From Prauserella_A oleivorans (GTDB lineage: Bacteria > Actinomycetota > Actinomycetes > Mycobacteriales > Pseudonocardiaceae), in NCBI RefSeq assembly GCF_042685745.1, contig NZ_JBHUNT010000001.1, forward strand, positions 4,898,001-4,962,000: a stretch of DNA of 64,000 nt. The letters run 5' to 3'. The notes below the pieces were generated by a model. It saw only the letters and a list, made by a program, of their open reading frames with translations. It had not been told where the DNA came from and ran no database searches. Positions 50,650 through 59,083 of this stretch are shown here, piece after piece. The first letter of the stretch is position 1. Each line of letters opens with the position of its first letter. A program made the translations under genes and the position numbers.

Positions 50650-51774
50650 TCAGGCCGCCACAGGCCGCCGCCGGACCGGCCGGTACGGGCCCGCGTTCGC
50701 CGTGAACCACAGCGCGCCTCGCACGACGGCCTCCTTGTAACGCGCGGCCGCCCGCCCGGTCAGCACCATCCGGTGTGGACTGTCGTCGGCGGCGACGAAC
50801 TGGATGAGACCGTCCCGCCTGCCCAGGCTGACGCACTGGTTGAAGAACCGGAAGCGCAACCGCCCGGGCTCGCGTCCGGTCAGTCGCGCCGCGATGGCAT
50901 TGCCCGCGACCGTGGCCATCGGCAGCCCCGTGGCGCACGCCATCCGGAGCTCCTGCCCGCTCGGCATGGTCACGACCGCGGCGTCGCCCACCGCATAGAC
51001 GTCCGGATGCGACACCGAGCGCAACGTCGCGTCCACGCGGACGCGGCCGCCACCGTCCACCGTGAGGCCGGCGTCGCGCGCCAGTCCGGGCACCGTGAAC
51101 CCGGTGCACGCCACCACGAGACCCGCCCCGACGGTCCGGCCACCGGCGAGCACCACGGCACCGTCTCGCACGTCGGACACCGGAGCACCGGCGACGACCT
51201 CGATGCCCAGCCGGTCGAACACCCGTCGCACGTGCGCCTGCCCACGCGGGGAGAGCCACGCACCGGGATCGGCCTCGCTCACCATCCGCACCCGCAACCC
51301 CGGGTGACTCTCGGCGAACTCCGTCGCCGCCTCGATACCGGTCAGCCCGCCCCCGACGACGGCGAGCACCCCGCGTTCGGCCGCGAGGTCCGCGACCCGC
51401 TTCGCCGCGTCCTGCGCGGCCTCCCACGTCGCCAGCGTGAGCGCCTCGTCCGGAGCCTGCGCCGCCCGGCTGCCCAGCGCGTAGACGAGGGTGTCGTACC
51501 GCAGGCGCTCGTGACCGAGGTCGATCTCGTGCCCGTCGAGGTCCAGTCCACGCGCCCGCCCCACGACCAGCCGCGCGCCGTTGCGGAGCCGGTTGGCGAG
51601 TGGGTACTCGGCGGCCTCCTGCCCGGCGGCCACCTGGTGCAGCCGCACGCGTTCGACGAACCGCTCCCGCTCGTTGACGACCACCACGTCGGCTCCCTCG
51701 ACCCTGCGTGCGACCCGGTTGGCCACCGCCATCCCCGCGTAGCCACCACCGAGCACCACGATGCGATGAGTCAC
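50650..51774 (-). CDS. FAD-dependent NAD(P)H dehydrogenase-like oxidoreductase (NDH-2 type)
   Basis: A 374-aa flavoprotein: VVLGGGYAGMAVANRV (FAD), VVGGGLTGIEAATEFAE (NAD), GDAAVVTMPSGQELRMACATGLP (FAD distal). No CxxC redox disulfide, so it is NDH-2/ferredoxin-reductase-like, not a glutathione-reductase type. GTG 51774 is favoured by GGAAGGAG six bases upstream. It lies immediately downstream of the ECF41 sigma gene. ECF41 genes are normally paired with an oxidoreductase, epimerase or carboxymuconolactone decarboxylase, so this is its probable target. Confidence 0.9.
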   Translation of the reverse strand: MTHRIVVLGGGYAGMAVANRVARRVEGADVVVVNERERFVERVRLHQVAAGQEAAEYPLANRLRNGARLVVGRARGLDLDGHEIDLGHERLRYDTLVYALGSRAAQAPDEALTLATWEAAQDAAKRVADLAAERGVLAVVGGGLTGIEAATEFAESHPGLRVRMVSEADPGAWLSPRGQAHVRRVFDRLGIEVVAGAPVSDVRDGAVVLAGGRTVGAGLVVACTGFTVPGLARDAGLTVDGGGRVRVDATLRSVSHPDVYAVGDAAVVTMPSGQELRMACATGLPMATVAGNAIAARLTGREPGRLRFRFFNQCVSLGRRDGLIQFVAADDSPHRMVLTGRAAARYKEAVVRGALWFTANAGPYRPVRRRPVAA

Positions 51775-51868
51775 GACCGTCTCCTTCCCATGTCTTCCCA
51801 TGTCGATGTCACTCACCGCCTGAACCGGTCGGGTGCGCCGGAGCTGACAGCTTCCGGCGTGGCGTCGC

Positions 51869-52750
51869 TCACAGCTGAGTGGCGAGGAAGGCGAGCTTGT
51901 CGGGGTTGGCGACCAGGTGCAGGGCGACGATCTTGCCGTCGGCGATGTCGAGCAGCGCGGTGAGCACCACGGCGCCGTCCACGGTCGCGACGATGCCCGG
52001 CTGGCCGTTGACCTCCAGGACGCGGACCGCCAGGCCCGTGATGTCGCGGCTCATCCAGCCCAGGTACCGCGCGACCTTGTCGCCGCCGACGACCGGCTTG
52101 CGCGCAGCCGTCGTCTTGCCTCCGCCGTCGGCCCACGACACGACGTCGTCGGCCAGGAGCTGCCGCAGCCCTTCCAGGTCACCACCACGCGCAGCCTCCA
52201 GGAACCGCTGGGTGATGCGCAGCCGCTCCTCGGCCGACGGCAGGAACCGCGGCCGCCCGGCGTCCACGCGTTGCCGCGCGCGCCGGTAGAGCTGCTGGCA
52301 GTGGGCCTCGGTGAGGTCGAGGATGCCGGCGATCTCGGTGTGGCGGTAGCCGAACGCCTCCCGCAGCACGAACACCGCCCGCTCCGGCGGCGTGAGCCGT
52401 TCCAGGAGCACGAGCATCGCCATGGACACCGACTCGCGCCGCTCGGCGGTGTCGAGCGGGCCGAGCGTGTCGTCGGCGGTGGCGACGGGTTCGGGCAGCC
52501 ACGGGCCGACGTAGCGCTCCCGGCGTACCCGGGCGGACACCAGCCGGGTCAGGCACAGGTTGGTCAGGACCTTCGTCAGCCAGGCGGCGGGGGTGCGCAC
52601 CTCGGCGTGGTCGGCGGTGCTCCAGCGCAGGAACGTGTCCTGCACCGCGTCCTCGGCGTCGCCGGCCGAACCCAGCATCCGGTAGGCGATGGCGAACAGG
52701 CGGGGACGCGCGTCCTCGAACTCCCGCACGTGTTCGGGGGCGATCGGCAC
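51869..52750 (-). CDS. sigJ: ECF41-family sigma factor (SigJ-like)
   Basis: A 293-aa ECF sigma factor with sigma2 (FAIAYRMLGSAGDAEDAVQD), sigma4 (LTPPERAVFVLREAFGYRHTEIA) and a SnoaL/NTF2-like C-terminal extension holding the ECF41 hallmarks WADGGGK and NPDKL. The extension regulates sigma activity in place of an anti-sigma factor. Start GTG 52750 gives the standard N-terminus; the longer reading is Arg-rich and overlaps the divergent gene. It transcribes toward the NDH-2-like gene, with 94 bases between. Confidence 0.92.
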   Translation of the reverse strand: MPIAPEHVREFEDARPRLFAIAYRMLGSAGDAEDAVQDTFLRWSTADHAEVRTPAAWLTKVLTNLCLTRLVSARVRRERYVGPWLPEPVATADDTLGPLDTAERRESVSMAMLVLLERLTPPERAVFVLREAFGYRHTEIAGILDLTEAHCQQLYRRARQRVDAGRPRFLPSAEERLRITQRFLEAARGGDLEGLRQLLADDVVSWADGGGKTTAARKPVVGGDKVARYLGWMSRDITGLAVRVLEVNGQPGIVATVDGAVVLTALLDIADGKIVALHLVANPDKLAFLATQL

Positions 52751-52805
52751 GGCCCCGAGAATACGTGCCGGTGCGCGGCGGGCGCAGCGATTAGGCTCGG
52801 CGGGC

Positions 52806-54050
52806 ATGACGGACGCCTACCGCCCGCCGGGGCACGTCGTGGTGGTCGGGGCCGGCATCGTCGGCCTGTCCACCGCGCATTTCCTGCGCAGGCACGACGT
52901 CGCGGTGACGGTGCTCGAACGTCGCCAGGTGGCCTCGGGCGCGTCGTGGGGCAACGCGGGCTGGCTCTCCCCCGCCCTCGCCGTTCCGCTGCCGGAGCCG
53001 GCGACGCTGCGGGCCGGGTTGTCCGGGTTCATGACCCCGTCGGCGCCGCTGTACGTACCGCCCGATCCCCGGCTCGTGCCGTTCCTGACGAGCCTCGCGC
53101 GGCACAGCACGCGGCGACACTGGCAGGCCTCGCTGGCCGCCCTGACACCGCTCAACCGCGCGGCACTCGACGCGCACGCGGCGCTGGCGGCGGAGGGGGT
53201 GACCAGCGAGCCGATGGAGCCGTGCCTGATCGCCACCCGCGCCCCGGAGCAACGAGAGTCCATCGTGGACGAGCTGCGGCACGTCCACGCGGCGGGGCAG
53301 CCGGTCGAGTTCGAGCTGCTGGACGGCGCCGCGGCGCGGGAGGCCGTGCCGCTGCTGTCCGAGGAGGTCGGCTATGCGTTGCAGGTGCACGGGCAGCGCT
53401 ACATCGATCCGGGCCGCTACGTCGGGGCGCTGGGGGCTGCGGTGCGGCGGGCGGGCGTCCGGATCGAGGAAGGTGCCGAGGTCAGGAGCGTGCACGACAC
53501 GGGTACGGGTGTCGAGCTGCGGATGCGCGCCGGCGACGCCGTCCGCGCCGACGCGGTAGTGCTGGCGCCGGGCGCGTCGCTCGACCGGCTCGCCCGGCCG
53601 TTCGGCGTGCACAGGCGGGTCCAGGCCGGTCGCGGCTACAGCTTCAGCGTGGTGCCCGAGCGGATGCCGCCGGGGCCGGTGTACTTCCCCGCCGAGAAGG
53701 TGGTGTTCACGCCGCTCGGCGAGCGGCTGCGCGTGTCCGGGATGATGGAGTTCCGCCCCGCCGACGCGCCGCTGAGCCGCAGCCGGATCGCGAGCATCGT
53801 GCACGCGGCGCGCCCGTTGGTGCGGGGGATCGACTGGGCGTCGCGCGCCGACGAGTGGGTCGGGGCGCGGCCGTGCACCGCCGACGGCCTGCCGCTGATC
53901 GGCCCCACGCTCTCGCCGCGCGTCCACGTCGCGGGCGGGCACGGCATGTGGGGCGTCACGCAGGGACCGGCGACCGGTCTGCTGCTGGCGGAGACCATCG
54001 CGACCGGCGTACCGCGACCCGAGTTGGCAGCGCTGCACCCGCTGCGCTGA
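52806..54050 (+). CDS. FAD-dependent D-amino-acid dehydrogenase-like oxidoreductase (DadA/DAO family)
   Basis: A 414-aa DAO-fold flavoprotein with VVVGAGIVGLSTAHFL at residues 11-26, ASGASWGNAGWLSP (conserved in DadA), and the C-terminal ARPCTADGLPLIGPT and GGHGMWGVTQGPATG blocks that complete the FAD site. DadA-type enzymes oxidise amino acids or other amines. It is divergent from the sigJ gene with 55 bases between starts, so the sigma factor could also act on it. Confidence 0.9.
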   Translation: MTDAYRPPGHVVVVGAGIVGLSTAHFLRRHDVAVTVLERRQVASGASWGNAGWLSPALAVPLPEPATLRAGLSGFMTPSAPLYVPPDPRLVPFLTSLARHSTRRHWQASLAALTPLNRAALDAHAALAAEGVTSEPMEPCLIATRAPEQRESIVDELRHVHAAGQPVEFELLDGAAAREAVPLLSEEVGYALQVHGQRYIDPGRYVGALGAAVRRAGVRIEEGAEVRSVHDTGTGVELRMRAGDAVRADAVVLAPGASLDRLARPFGVHRRVQAGRGYSFSVVPERMPPGPVYFPAEKVVFTPLGERLRVSGMMEFRPADAPLSRSRIASIVHAARPLVRGIDWASRADEWVGARPCTADGLPLIGPTLSPRVHVAGGHGMWGVTQGPATGLLLAETIATGVPRPELAALHPLR

Positions 54051-54099
54051 CCGGTGCGGCACGTGCCGACGTGTGCGCGCGGCGCCGTCCGGGTAACCG

Positions 54100-55116
54100 G
54101 TGTCCGTGCAGACGACGACACGTGACGTGGCAGTGCTTCCCCTGCCACGCGGCCCGTTCTCCGAGGTCATCGTGACCGCGCTCCGCAGCGACCCGCGCAT
54201 GCCGCCGAGCCTGCCGGCGCACGCGGGCAAGGCGGACCCGTTCGGCGACGATCTCCACCTGGCCTTGCAGCTGTGCTACGAGCTGCATTACCGCGGCTTC
54301 GACGGTGTCGACCCGGAGTGGGAGTGGCAGCCCGACCTGCTGCGGACGCGGGACGCGCTGGAGCGCCAGTTCCTGGCCGGGCTGCGGGCCGAGGTCAACG
54401 GGGGCGACACCGTGGCCGACGTCGAGGCCGCGCTGGACGAGCTGCTCGTCGAGCCGGTTGACGGCAACGGGCTGTCGCACTGGCTGCGCGACCACGGCAC
54501 CTGGGAGCACATGCGCGAGTACCTGGTGCTGCGTTCGATCTACCACCTCAAGGAGGCCGACCCGCACGCGTTCGCGATCCCGCGGCTGCGCGGGCAGGCC
54601 AAGGCGGCGCTCGTGGCAGTGGAGTTCGACGAGTACGGCGGCGGCCGGTTCGAGCGGATGCACTCGCGGCTCTACGCCGACCTCCTCGACGGCGCCGGCC
54701 TGGACTCGGGCTACCTGCACTACGTCGAGCACGCGCCCGCGCAAGCGTTCGCGCCCGTGAACCTCATGTCGATGTTCAGCCTGCACCGGGGACGCCGTGG
54801 CGCGCTCGTGGGACATTTCGCGGCGGCCGAGATCACCACGGCCCCGAGCGCGCGGCGCATGGCCGAGGCGCTGCGCAGGCTCGATGCCGACGAGCGGTGC
54901 GTGCACTTCTTCGCCGAGCACGTCGAGGCCGACGCCGTGCACGAGCAGGTGATGCGCCGCGAGGTCATCGGCGACCTGCTCGAGCACGAGCCGGGACTCG
55001 CCGCCGACGTGGTGTTCGGCATCAAGGCCACGGGTGTCGTGGAGGACCACCTCGCCGACTACGTCCTGCGCCGCTGGGAGGCGGGCGAGTCGGCACTGCG
55101 CCTGCCGCTCGATTGA
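54100..55116 (+). CDS. Iron-containing redox enzyme, haem-oxygenase-like diiron fold (HDO)
   Basis: A 338-aa helical protein of the family annotated as iron-containing redox enzyme. Probable diiron ligands appear in the helix pairs ATWEHMREYL-like, LVAVEFDEYGGGRFERMHSRLY, and HFFAEHVEADAVHEQVM. HDO enzymes cleave or oxidise small substrates using O2. In actinobacteria this gene is often grouped with a CDGSH Fe-S protein and a HemK2-like methyltransferase, both found here at 55.8-56.6 kb on the opposite strand. GTG 54100 is assigned; GTG 54106 is equally possible. Confidence 0.85.
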   Translation: MSVQTTTRDVAVLPLPRGPFSEVIVTALRSDPRMPPSLPAHAGKADPFGDDLHLALQLCYELHYRGFDGVDPEWEWQPDLLRTRDALERQFLAGLRAEVNGGDTVADVEAALDELLVEPVDGNGLSHWLRDHGTWEHMREYLVLRSIYHLKEADPHAFAIPRLRGQAKAALVAVEFDEYGGGRFERMHSRLYADLLDGAGLDSGYLHYVEHAPAQAFAPVNLMSMFSLHRGRRGALVGHFAAAEITTAPSARRMAEALRRLDADERCVHFFAEHVEADAVHEQVMRREVIGDLLEHEPGLAADVVFGIKATGVVEDHLADYVLRRWEAGESALRLPLD

Positions 55117-55149
55117 GGTGCGCCTGACGCTCGGTAGGGGCGCCGGGGC

Positions 55150-55391
55150 CAGCGGTGTTGATCGGCAGGCGGCCCCGCGATGGCCCTGACGGCTGGCGGG
55201 TCCCACGGGTTCTGATCAGCCCGCGGCCCACGGGTTCTGCCGGCCAGCAGGCCAGGAGTCTCGGTCAGCCCCCGCCCCCATGGGTTCTGAGCGGATGACG
55301 GCCTCACCGGTGCTGCTCGATTGGCGAACCCACGGGCTCTGCCCGGCTACCGAGCCACGGGTGCTGGTCGATTGGTGGGTCCCGGTGCTGG
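55150..55391 (+). repeat. Degenerate 25-bp minisatellite
   Basis: The core CCCACGGGTTCTG or close variants recurs at 55202, 55227, 55277 (CCCATGGGTTCTG), 55329 (CCCACGGGCTCTG) and 55354 (GCCACGGGTGCTG); weaker copies fall at the expected positions 55252, 55303 and 55378, and traces at 55151 and 55176. The step is 25-26 bp, not a multiple of three. It starts about 35 bases after the HDO stop. Confidence 0.7.
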
Positions 55392-55515
55392 GCGGCCGCA
55401 AGCACGGTCGCCCCCGCCCGCCACCCCGCACGCGGGGCCGCTGCCGGTTCGCCGCCGGTGCGCTCGACGCCCATCGTCCCGGGCCGTCCGGCCCGGTCGG
55501 CGTAGCTGAACCACC

Positions 55516-55608
55516 CGCACCAAACACACCCCCGGCTGGCGATTCCACCTCACCGACACCGAAAGCCTGCACATCACCACCCCCACCGGCCACACCTACC
55601 GGTCCTGA
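55516..55608 (+). pseudogene. C-terminal remnant of a 13E12-family HNH protein
   Basis: 31 codons reading RTKHTPGWRFHLTDTESLHI then TTPTGHTYRS and a stop. They match the last 30 residues of the HNH protein at 32544-33647 almost exactly (RTKHTPGWRFHLTDTGQLHI). No HNH motif or upstream part remains, so this is a fragment of a second family member. Confidence 0.85.
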
Positions 55609-55785
55609 CAACCCCGGGCACGGCTTCCCGCGGGTACTCCTCGACCCGGCGCCCGCGAGACGTGGCCATGAGCCAGTGCTACGCCATGCGGCTGCGATGC
55701 ACGCCGACCACCAAGGCAGCATTGCCGGCCCCGCGAGCAACAGCAGCGGGCAACGGCGCAACGGGCAACAGTCGCGAGTAACAGC

Positions 55786-55989
55786 TCACCGCCGCTTGCG
55801 GTGGCTCGCGTCGCAGAACGGGTAAACGCGGCTACGGCGGCACGCGCACACGGCCACCTGGAACCGGTCGGACACCACTGTCCGCCCGTCGTCGAGCCGG
55901 AGTTCGACGGGACCCTCGACGAGGATCGGTCCGCCCGGCACGACGGTCACCCGGCGCGGCTCATTCCCGGGATTCGGTGCGGTCTGCAC
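55786..55989 (-). CDS. CDGSH-type iron-sulfur protein
   Basis: A 67-aa protein with the CDGSH [2Fe-2S] signature: ligands Cys and Cys in CACRRSRVYPFCDASH, the third Cys and the His completing the 3Cys-1His set (DAS replaces the DGS of the name). It may carry electrons for the neighbouring HDO-type diiron enzyme. The GTG start at 55989 lies inside the last codons of the methyltransferase gene (29-base overlap). Confidence 0.88.
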   Translation of the reverse strand: MQTAPNPGNEPRRVTVVPGGPILVEGPVELRLDDGRTVVSDRFQVAVCACRRSRVYPFCDASHRKRR

Positions 55990-56605
55990 GGATCACCACC
56001 AATTCCTCGTCCTTCCGGCCCGGGTCGAGCAGACCGCGCTCCCGCAGGAAGTCCACGCGGCCGCGCAGCACCGGACCGAACGGAATGCGCTGCCGGGCCA
56101 CGATCGACGTCTTCAGCCCCGATCGCCTCAGCGCCGCGATGCTCTCGTCCACACCGCTCAGTTCCGACTGCACCAGCAGCAGAAACCCCTGGTCGGTCAG
56201 CAGATCGGGCGCCATCGTACACAGTGGATCAAGGACGGAACGGCCGTCCGCGCCGCCGTCCCATTTGGGCACCAGGTCGCGCTCGCTCGGCACGTACGGC
56301 GGATTCGCGATCACCACGTCGAATCGGCCCAGTGCGCACCGGGTGACGTCACCGCGACGCACCGTGACCGGCAGCCGCCGGATGCGCGCGTTGAACCACG
56401 TCGCGAACAGCGCCCGGCGGGAGAGGTCGATCGCCGTCACCTCGCCCGCCCCTGCCCGCGCGGCCGCCAGAGCCAGCGCGCCGGTGCCGGTGCACACGTC
56501 GAGCACCCGGGCACCCCGGGGAAGCGAGGCGGTACGGATGGCGCCCGCGAGCAGAAAAGTGTCCTCCTGGGGGCGATACACCCCGGGAGGTCTCAACAGC
56601 CACAT
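55961..56605 (-). CDS. HemK2/PrmC-like class I methyltransferase
   Basis: A 214-aa SAM-dependent methyltransferase: LDVCTGTGALALAAA (motif I) and NPPYVPSER, the NPPY motif of N-glutamine or adenine methylation. It starts with a short MWLLRPPGVYRPQEDTFLL segment typical of the HemK2 branch. It overlaps the CDGSH gene by 29 bases, so they are co-expressed. Together with the HDO gene this forms a conserved actinobacterial trio. Confidence 0.88.
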   Translation of the reverse strand: MWLLRPPGVYRPQEDTFLLAGAIRTASLPRGARVLDVCTGTGALALAAARAGAGEVTAIDLSRRALFATWFNARIRRLPVTVRRGDVTRCALGRFDVVIANPPYVPSERDLVPKWDGGADGRSVLDPLCTMAPDLLTDQGFLLLVQSELSGVDESIAALRRSGLKTSIVARQRIPFGPVLRGRVDFLRERGLLDPGRKDEELVVIRADRTESRE

Positions 56606-56609
56606 CGGA

Positions 56610-56873
56610 CTACTCGTCGCCAGGCCAGGCGCCGGTGGCCTTCTCGTAGCCCGCCGCGCCCGCCCGGTCGACCGCGGCCTTGACGGCGCCGAAGATCGCG
56701 CCCTGCACGGCCGCGGCCACCACGACCTGCCACATCGCGTACTTGCGGTCGGTCGCGTTGGGAGCGTCCGGCCGACCGCTGACGCGCTTCCAGACCTGGG
56801 CGAACACGGTGCTTGCCAGCATGCCGCCCGCTGTTCCGACGAGCAGGCTCAACGGTTTGTAGAGGGCTTTCAT
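56610..56873 (-). CDS. DUF4235 membrane protein
   Basis: An 87-aa protein with two hydrophobic segments (LSLLVGTAGGMLASTVFAQVW; WQVVVAAAVQGAIFGAVKAAVD), typical of DUF4235. ATG 56873 (MKALYKP) overlaps the DUF3618 stop by four bases. Part of a small envelope/stress operon (57645 to 56610). Confidence 0.88.
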   Translation of the reverse strand: MKALYKPLSLLVGTAGGMLASTVFAQVWKRVSGRPDAPNATDRKYAMWQVVVAAAVQGAIFGAVKAAVDRAGAAGYEKATGAWPGDE

Positions 56874-57232
56874 CGCTTGACTCTCCACAGGATCAGGCCG
56901 CCGAGGGCGAGGACGGCGAGCGCCCCGGCGACCACGGCCGGCTTCGGGTTCTTCTCCACGGACGCCCGTACCCGGACGCTCCCGTCGTGCAGCTGCGACC
57001 TCGCCTGGGTCGTCCGCTGCTGAAGTTGCGACCTCACCGCGGTGGTGCGCTGCCGCAGCTGCGTGCGCGCCACCTCGGCGCGATGTTGTGCGGACTCGCG
57101 GGCTCGCGCCGGGATGTTCAGCTTGTGCGCGAGCGCCTGCGCGGTCTCCCCCAGTTCCTTGCGGGTGAGCTCGATGTCCAGCCGCGCCTCTTCCGGGTTC
57201 GTCGGGAAGGTCTCGTCCTCGCGTTTGTTCAT
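56870..57232 (-). CDS. DUF3618 protein
   Basis: A 120-aa protein: N-terminal DUF3618 block (EEARLDIELTRKELGETAQAL), a central coiled-coil of Gln/Arg-rich near-repeats (RSQLQQRTTQARSQL), and a C-terminal membrane anchor (AVVAGALAVLALGGLILW). Coupled by four bases to both neighbours. The near-exact repeats TQLRQRTT/SQLQQRTT point to internal duplication. Confidence 0.88.
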   Translation of the reverse strand: MNKREDETFPTNPEEARLDIELTRKELGETAQALAHKLNIPARARESAQHRAEVARTQLRQRTTAVRSQLQQRTTQARSQLHDGSVRVRASVEKNPKPAVVAGALAVLALGGLILWRVKR

Positions 57233-57645
57233 CGGCGCATCGACTCCCTCACGCTGGCGACGTCGGCGCGCACGCTCTCCGTGGCCTCCCTCGGCACAGG
57301 CGGGCTCCCCTGCTCCACCTGCTTCTTCCCGGCCAGGGCGAGGATTCCGGCCACCAGCAGCAGCGCGACTCCGACAATGAGCGCGGCCGCCCATCCGGGC
57401 AGCACCAGCGCCAGCGCGAGCACCGCGGCCGCGACCAGCGCGCCCAGGCCGAACCACGCGAGCACGGCGGCGGCACCGCCGAGTCCGGCGCCCACGCCGT
57501 AATGTTTGCCCTTGCTCTGCATTTCCGCGACGGCGAGCTTCATCTCGTCCCGGACAAGCCTGCTGGTCTGCGCCGAGAGGTCGTTGACCAGCTGCGCCAC
57601 CGAGCGTTCGTCCGTTGTGACATCGCGGTGATCGTCGTAGACCAT
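57229..57645 (-). CDS. Actinobacterial holin-X family (putative holin superfamily III) membrane protein
   Basis: A 138-aa protein with an N-terminal amphipathic helix (SVAQLVNDLSAQTSRLVRDE) and two strong membrane spans (AAAVLAWFGLGALVAAAVLA; AALIVGVALLLVAGILALAG). ATG 57645 has GGAGGTAG upstream. First gene of the DUF4235/DUF3618 operon. The family name is by homology to phage holins; its physiological role in actinomycetes is probably envelope-related. Confidence 0.85.
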   Translation of the reverse strand: MVYDDHRDVTTDERSVAQLVNDLSAQTSRLVRDEMKLAVAEMQSKGKHYGVGAGLGGAAAVLAWFGLGALVAAAVLALALVLPGWAAALIVGVALLLVAGILALAGKKQVEQGSPPVPREATESVRADVASVRESMRR

Positions 57646-57777
57646 GGCTACCTCCATCCCGTGCGGTGCCGCGCTCGACGCTGCGCAAGGGTTTGCCCGC
57701 GGTCGCCAATCGACAAACATCGGGTGATCGCCAGCGGAGGGTGTCGGGCGGCTACTACCGGGTATTCAGACGGCACG

Positions 57778-58221
57778 ATGCACCGACACGAACTGGCTCA
57801 CTGGTGGGGTCCGGGCTCGTCGGGACCCGTCGAGTTGCGGATTCCGGCCGAGGCGAAGCACCTGCCGATGGTCCGGGCGATGGCCCACAGCTTCTGCCGG
57901 GTCGAGGGCTTCACCCGCGACGAGGTCACCGACGTCGTGCTGGCCGTCGACGAGGCGGCGGAGATCCTCACCCGGTATTCGGCACCCGGTGCCATCCTGC
58001 ACTGCCGCTGCGCGATGGCGTTCGGCAGGTTGCAGGCCATCGTCTCCACGACCACGGTGGCCGGCGAGCTGCCCGGCGAGCTCGCCCACGGCTGGCGGGT
58101 GCTCACCACGGTCACCGACTCGTTCACGGCGTATCGCTACGAACACGACCGGCAACGCAGCATCGACCGCGTCGTGCACATCGAGTTCGCGAAGTCGTTT
58201 GCCCGCCGTAGCCCCGGGTAG
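57778..58221 (+). CDS. RsbW-like HATPase-fold protein (anti-sigma-type regulator)
   Basis: A 147-aa GHKL-ATPase-like protein (AKHLPMVRAMAHSFCRVEGF; DEVTDVVLAVDEAAEIL). The N-box reads DEAAEIL and lacks the Asn found in RsbW kinases (DEACTN), so ATP binding may be altered. ATG 57778 has no ribosome site; a GGGTAT (57760-57765) resembling a SigB/SigF -10 lies 12 bases before it. Possibly a sigma-factor antagonist in stress control. Confidence 0.78.
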   Translation: MHRHELAHWWGPGSSGPVELRIPAEAKHLPMVRAMAHSFCRVEGFTRDEVTDVVLAVDEAAEILTRYSAPGAILHCRCAMAFGRLQAIVSTTTVAGELPGELAHGWRVLTTVTDSFTAYRYEHDRQRSIDRVVHIEFAKSFARRSPG

Positions 58222-58258
58222 CCGATCGGCGAATCGGACTTGTGGAGGTGTCAGCCCC

Positions 58259-59083
58259 GTGTACCGCTCTCCACTGCCCCGGTCGGCGTCCGACTGGCCC
58301 CGGACCGCGATCGTCACCGGATCGGACTCCGGCATCGGCCGCGCGGTCGCCGTGGCGCTCGCCAGCGGTGGCCTCGACGTCGGCATCACCTACAACACCG
58401 ACGAGGCCGGCGCCCGCGACACCGCGCAGGAAGTGAAGGACCGGGGCGCCGGCGCGGCCGTCCGCAGGCTCGACCTGCGTGACCTCCCCGCGCAGGCCGC
58501 CGTCGTCGACGACCTCGCCGACGAGCTCGGCTCGGTGGACGTCCTGGTCAACTGTGCGGGCACCGGGGAGAAGACGCCGGTCGTCGACCTCGACTTCGAG
58601 TCGTGGCGCCAGGTCGTGTCCGTCGACCTCGACGGCGCGTTCCTGTGCGCGCAGCGGGCGGCCCGCCGCATGATCGACGCGGGCCGCGGCGGCCGGATCA
58701 TCAACATCACCAGCGTGCACGAGCACTACCCGAAGGTCGGCGCGGCGCCGTACTGCGTGGCCAAGGCGGGGCTCGGGGGGCTGACCAAGGTGCTGGCGCT
58801 GGAGCTGGCCGAGTACGGCATCACCGTGAACTCCGTGGCGCCCGGCGAGATCTCCACCCCCATGACTGGCCAGGACAACACCGACCCCACCACCGAGGCG
58901 CGTCCCGGCGTGCCGCTGCGCAGGCCAGGACACGCCCACGAGGTCGCGGCCGTGGTCGCGTTCCTCGCCACCCCGGCCGCCGGGTACGTCACGGGTGCCT
59001 CCTGGGTGGTGGACGGCGGCATGTCCCAGATGGGACCGCAGGGGAGCTCCGCACTGACCGACGACGAATGGCGGCACGTATGA
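58259..59083 (+). CDS. Short-chain dehydrogenase/reductase
   Basis: A 274-aa SDR with a 15-aa N-terminal lead, VTGSDSGIG cofactor loop, NCAG, catalytic Ser in ITSVHEHYP, Tyr-x3-Lys in PYCVAKAGL and the C-terminal TGASWVVDGGM. GTG 58259 is supported by GGAGG ten bases upstream. Its stop overlaps the DUF4383 ATG by four bases. Stress-associated SDRs of this sort occur beside small membrane proteins in actinomycetes. Confidence 0.9.
   Translation: MYRSPLPRSASDWPRTAIVTGSDSGIGRAVAVALASGGLDVGITYNTDEAGARDTAQEVKDRGAGAAVRRLDLRDLPAQAAVVDDLADELGSVDVLVNCAGTGEKTPVVDLDFESWRQVVSVDLDGAFLCAQRAARRMIDAGRGGRIINITSVHEHYPKVGAAPYCVAKAGLGGLTKVLALELAEYGITVNSVAPGEISTPMTGQDNTDPTTEARPGVPLRRPGHAHEVAAVVAFLATPAAGYVTGASWVVDGGMSQMGPQGSSALTDDEWRHV

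Larger units (their letters stand above)
55117..55785. other. 669-bp intergenic region: degenerate minisatellite and HNH remnant
   Basis: No complete gene is supported here. 55150-55391 is a decayed 25-bp tandem repeat; 55516-55608 is a fragment of a 13E12 HNH gene; the rest is unremarkable GC-rich DNA. It separates the HDO gene from the convergent CDGSH gene. Confidence 0.6.
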
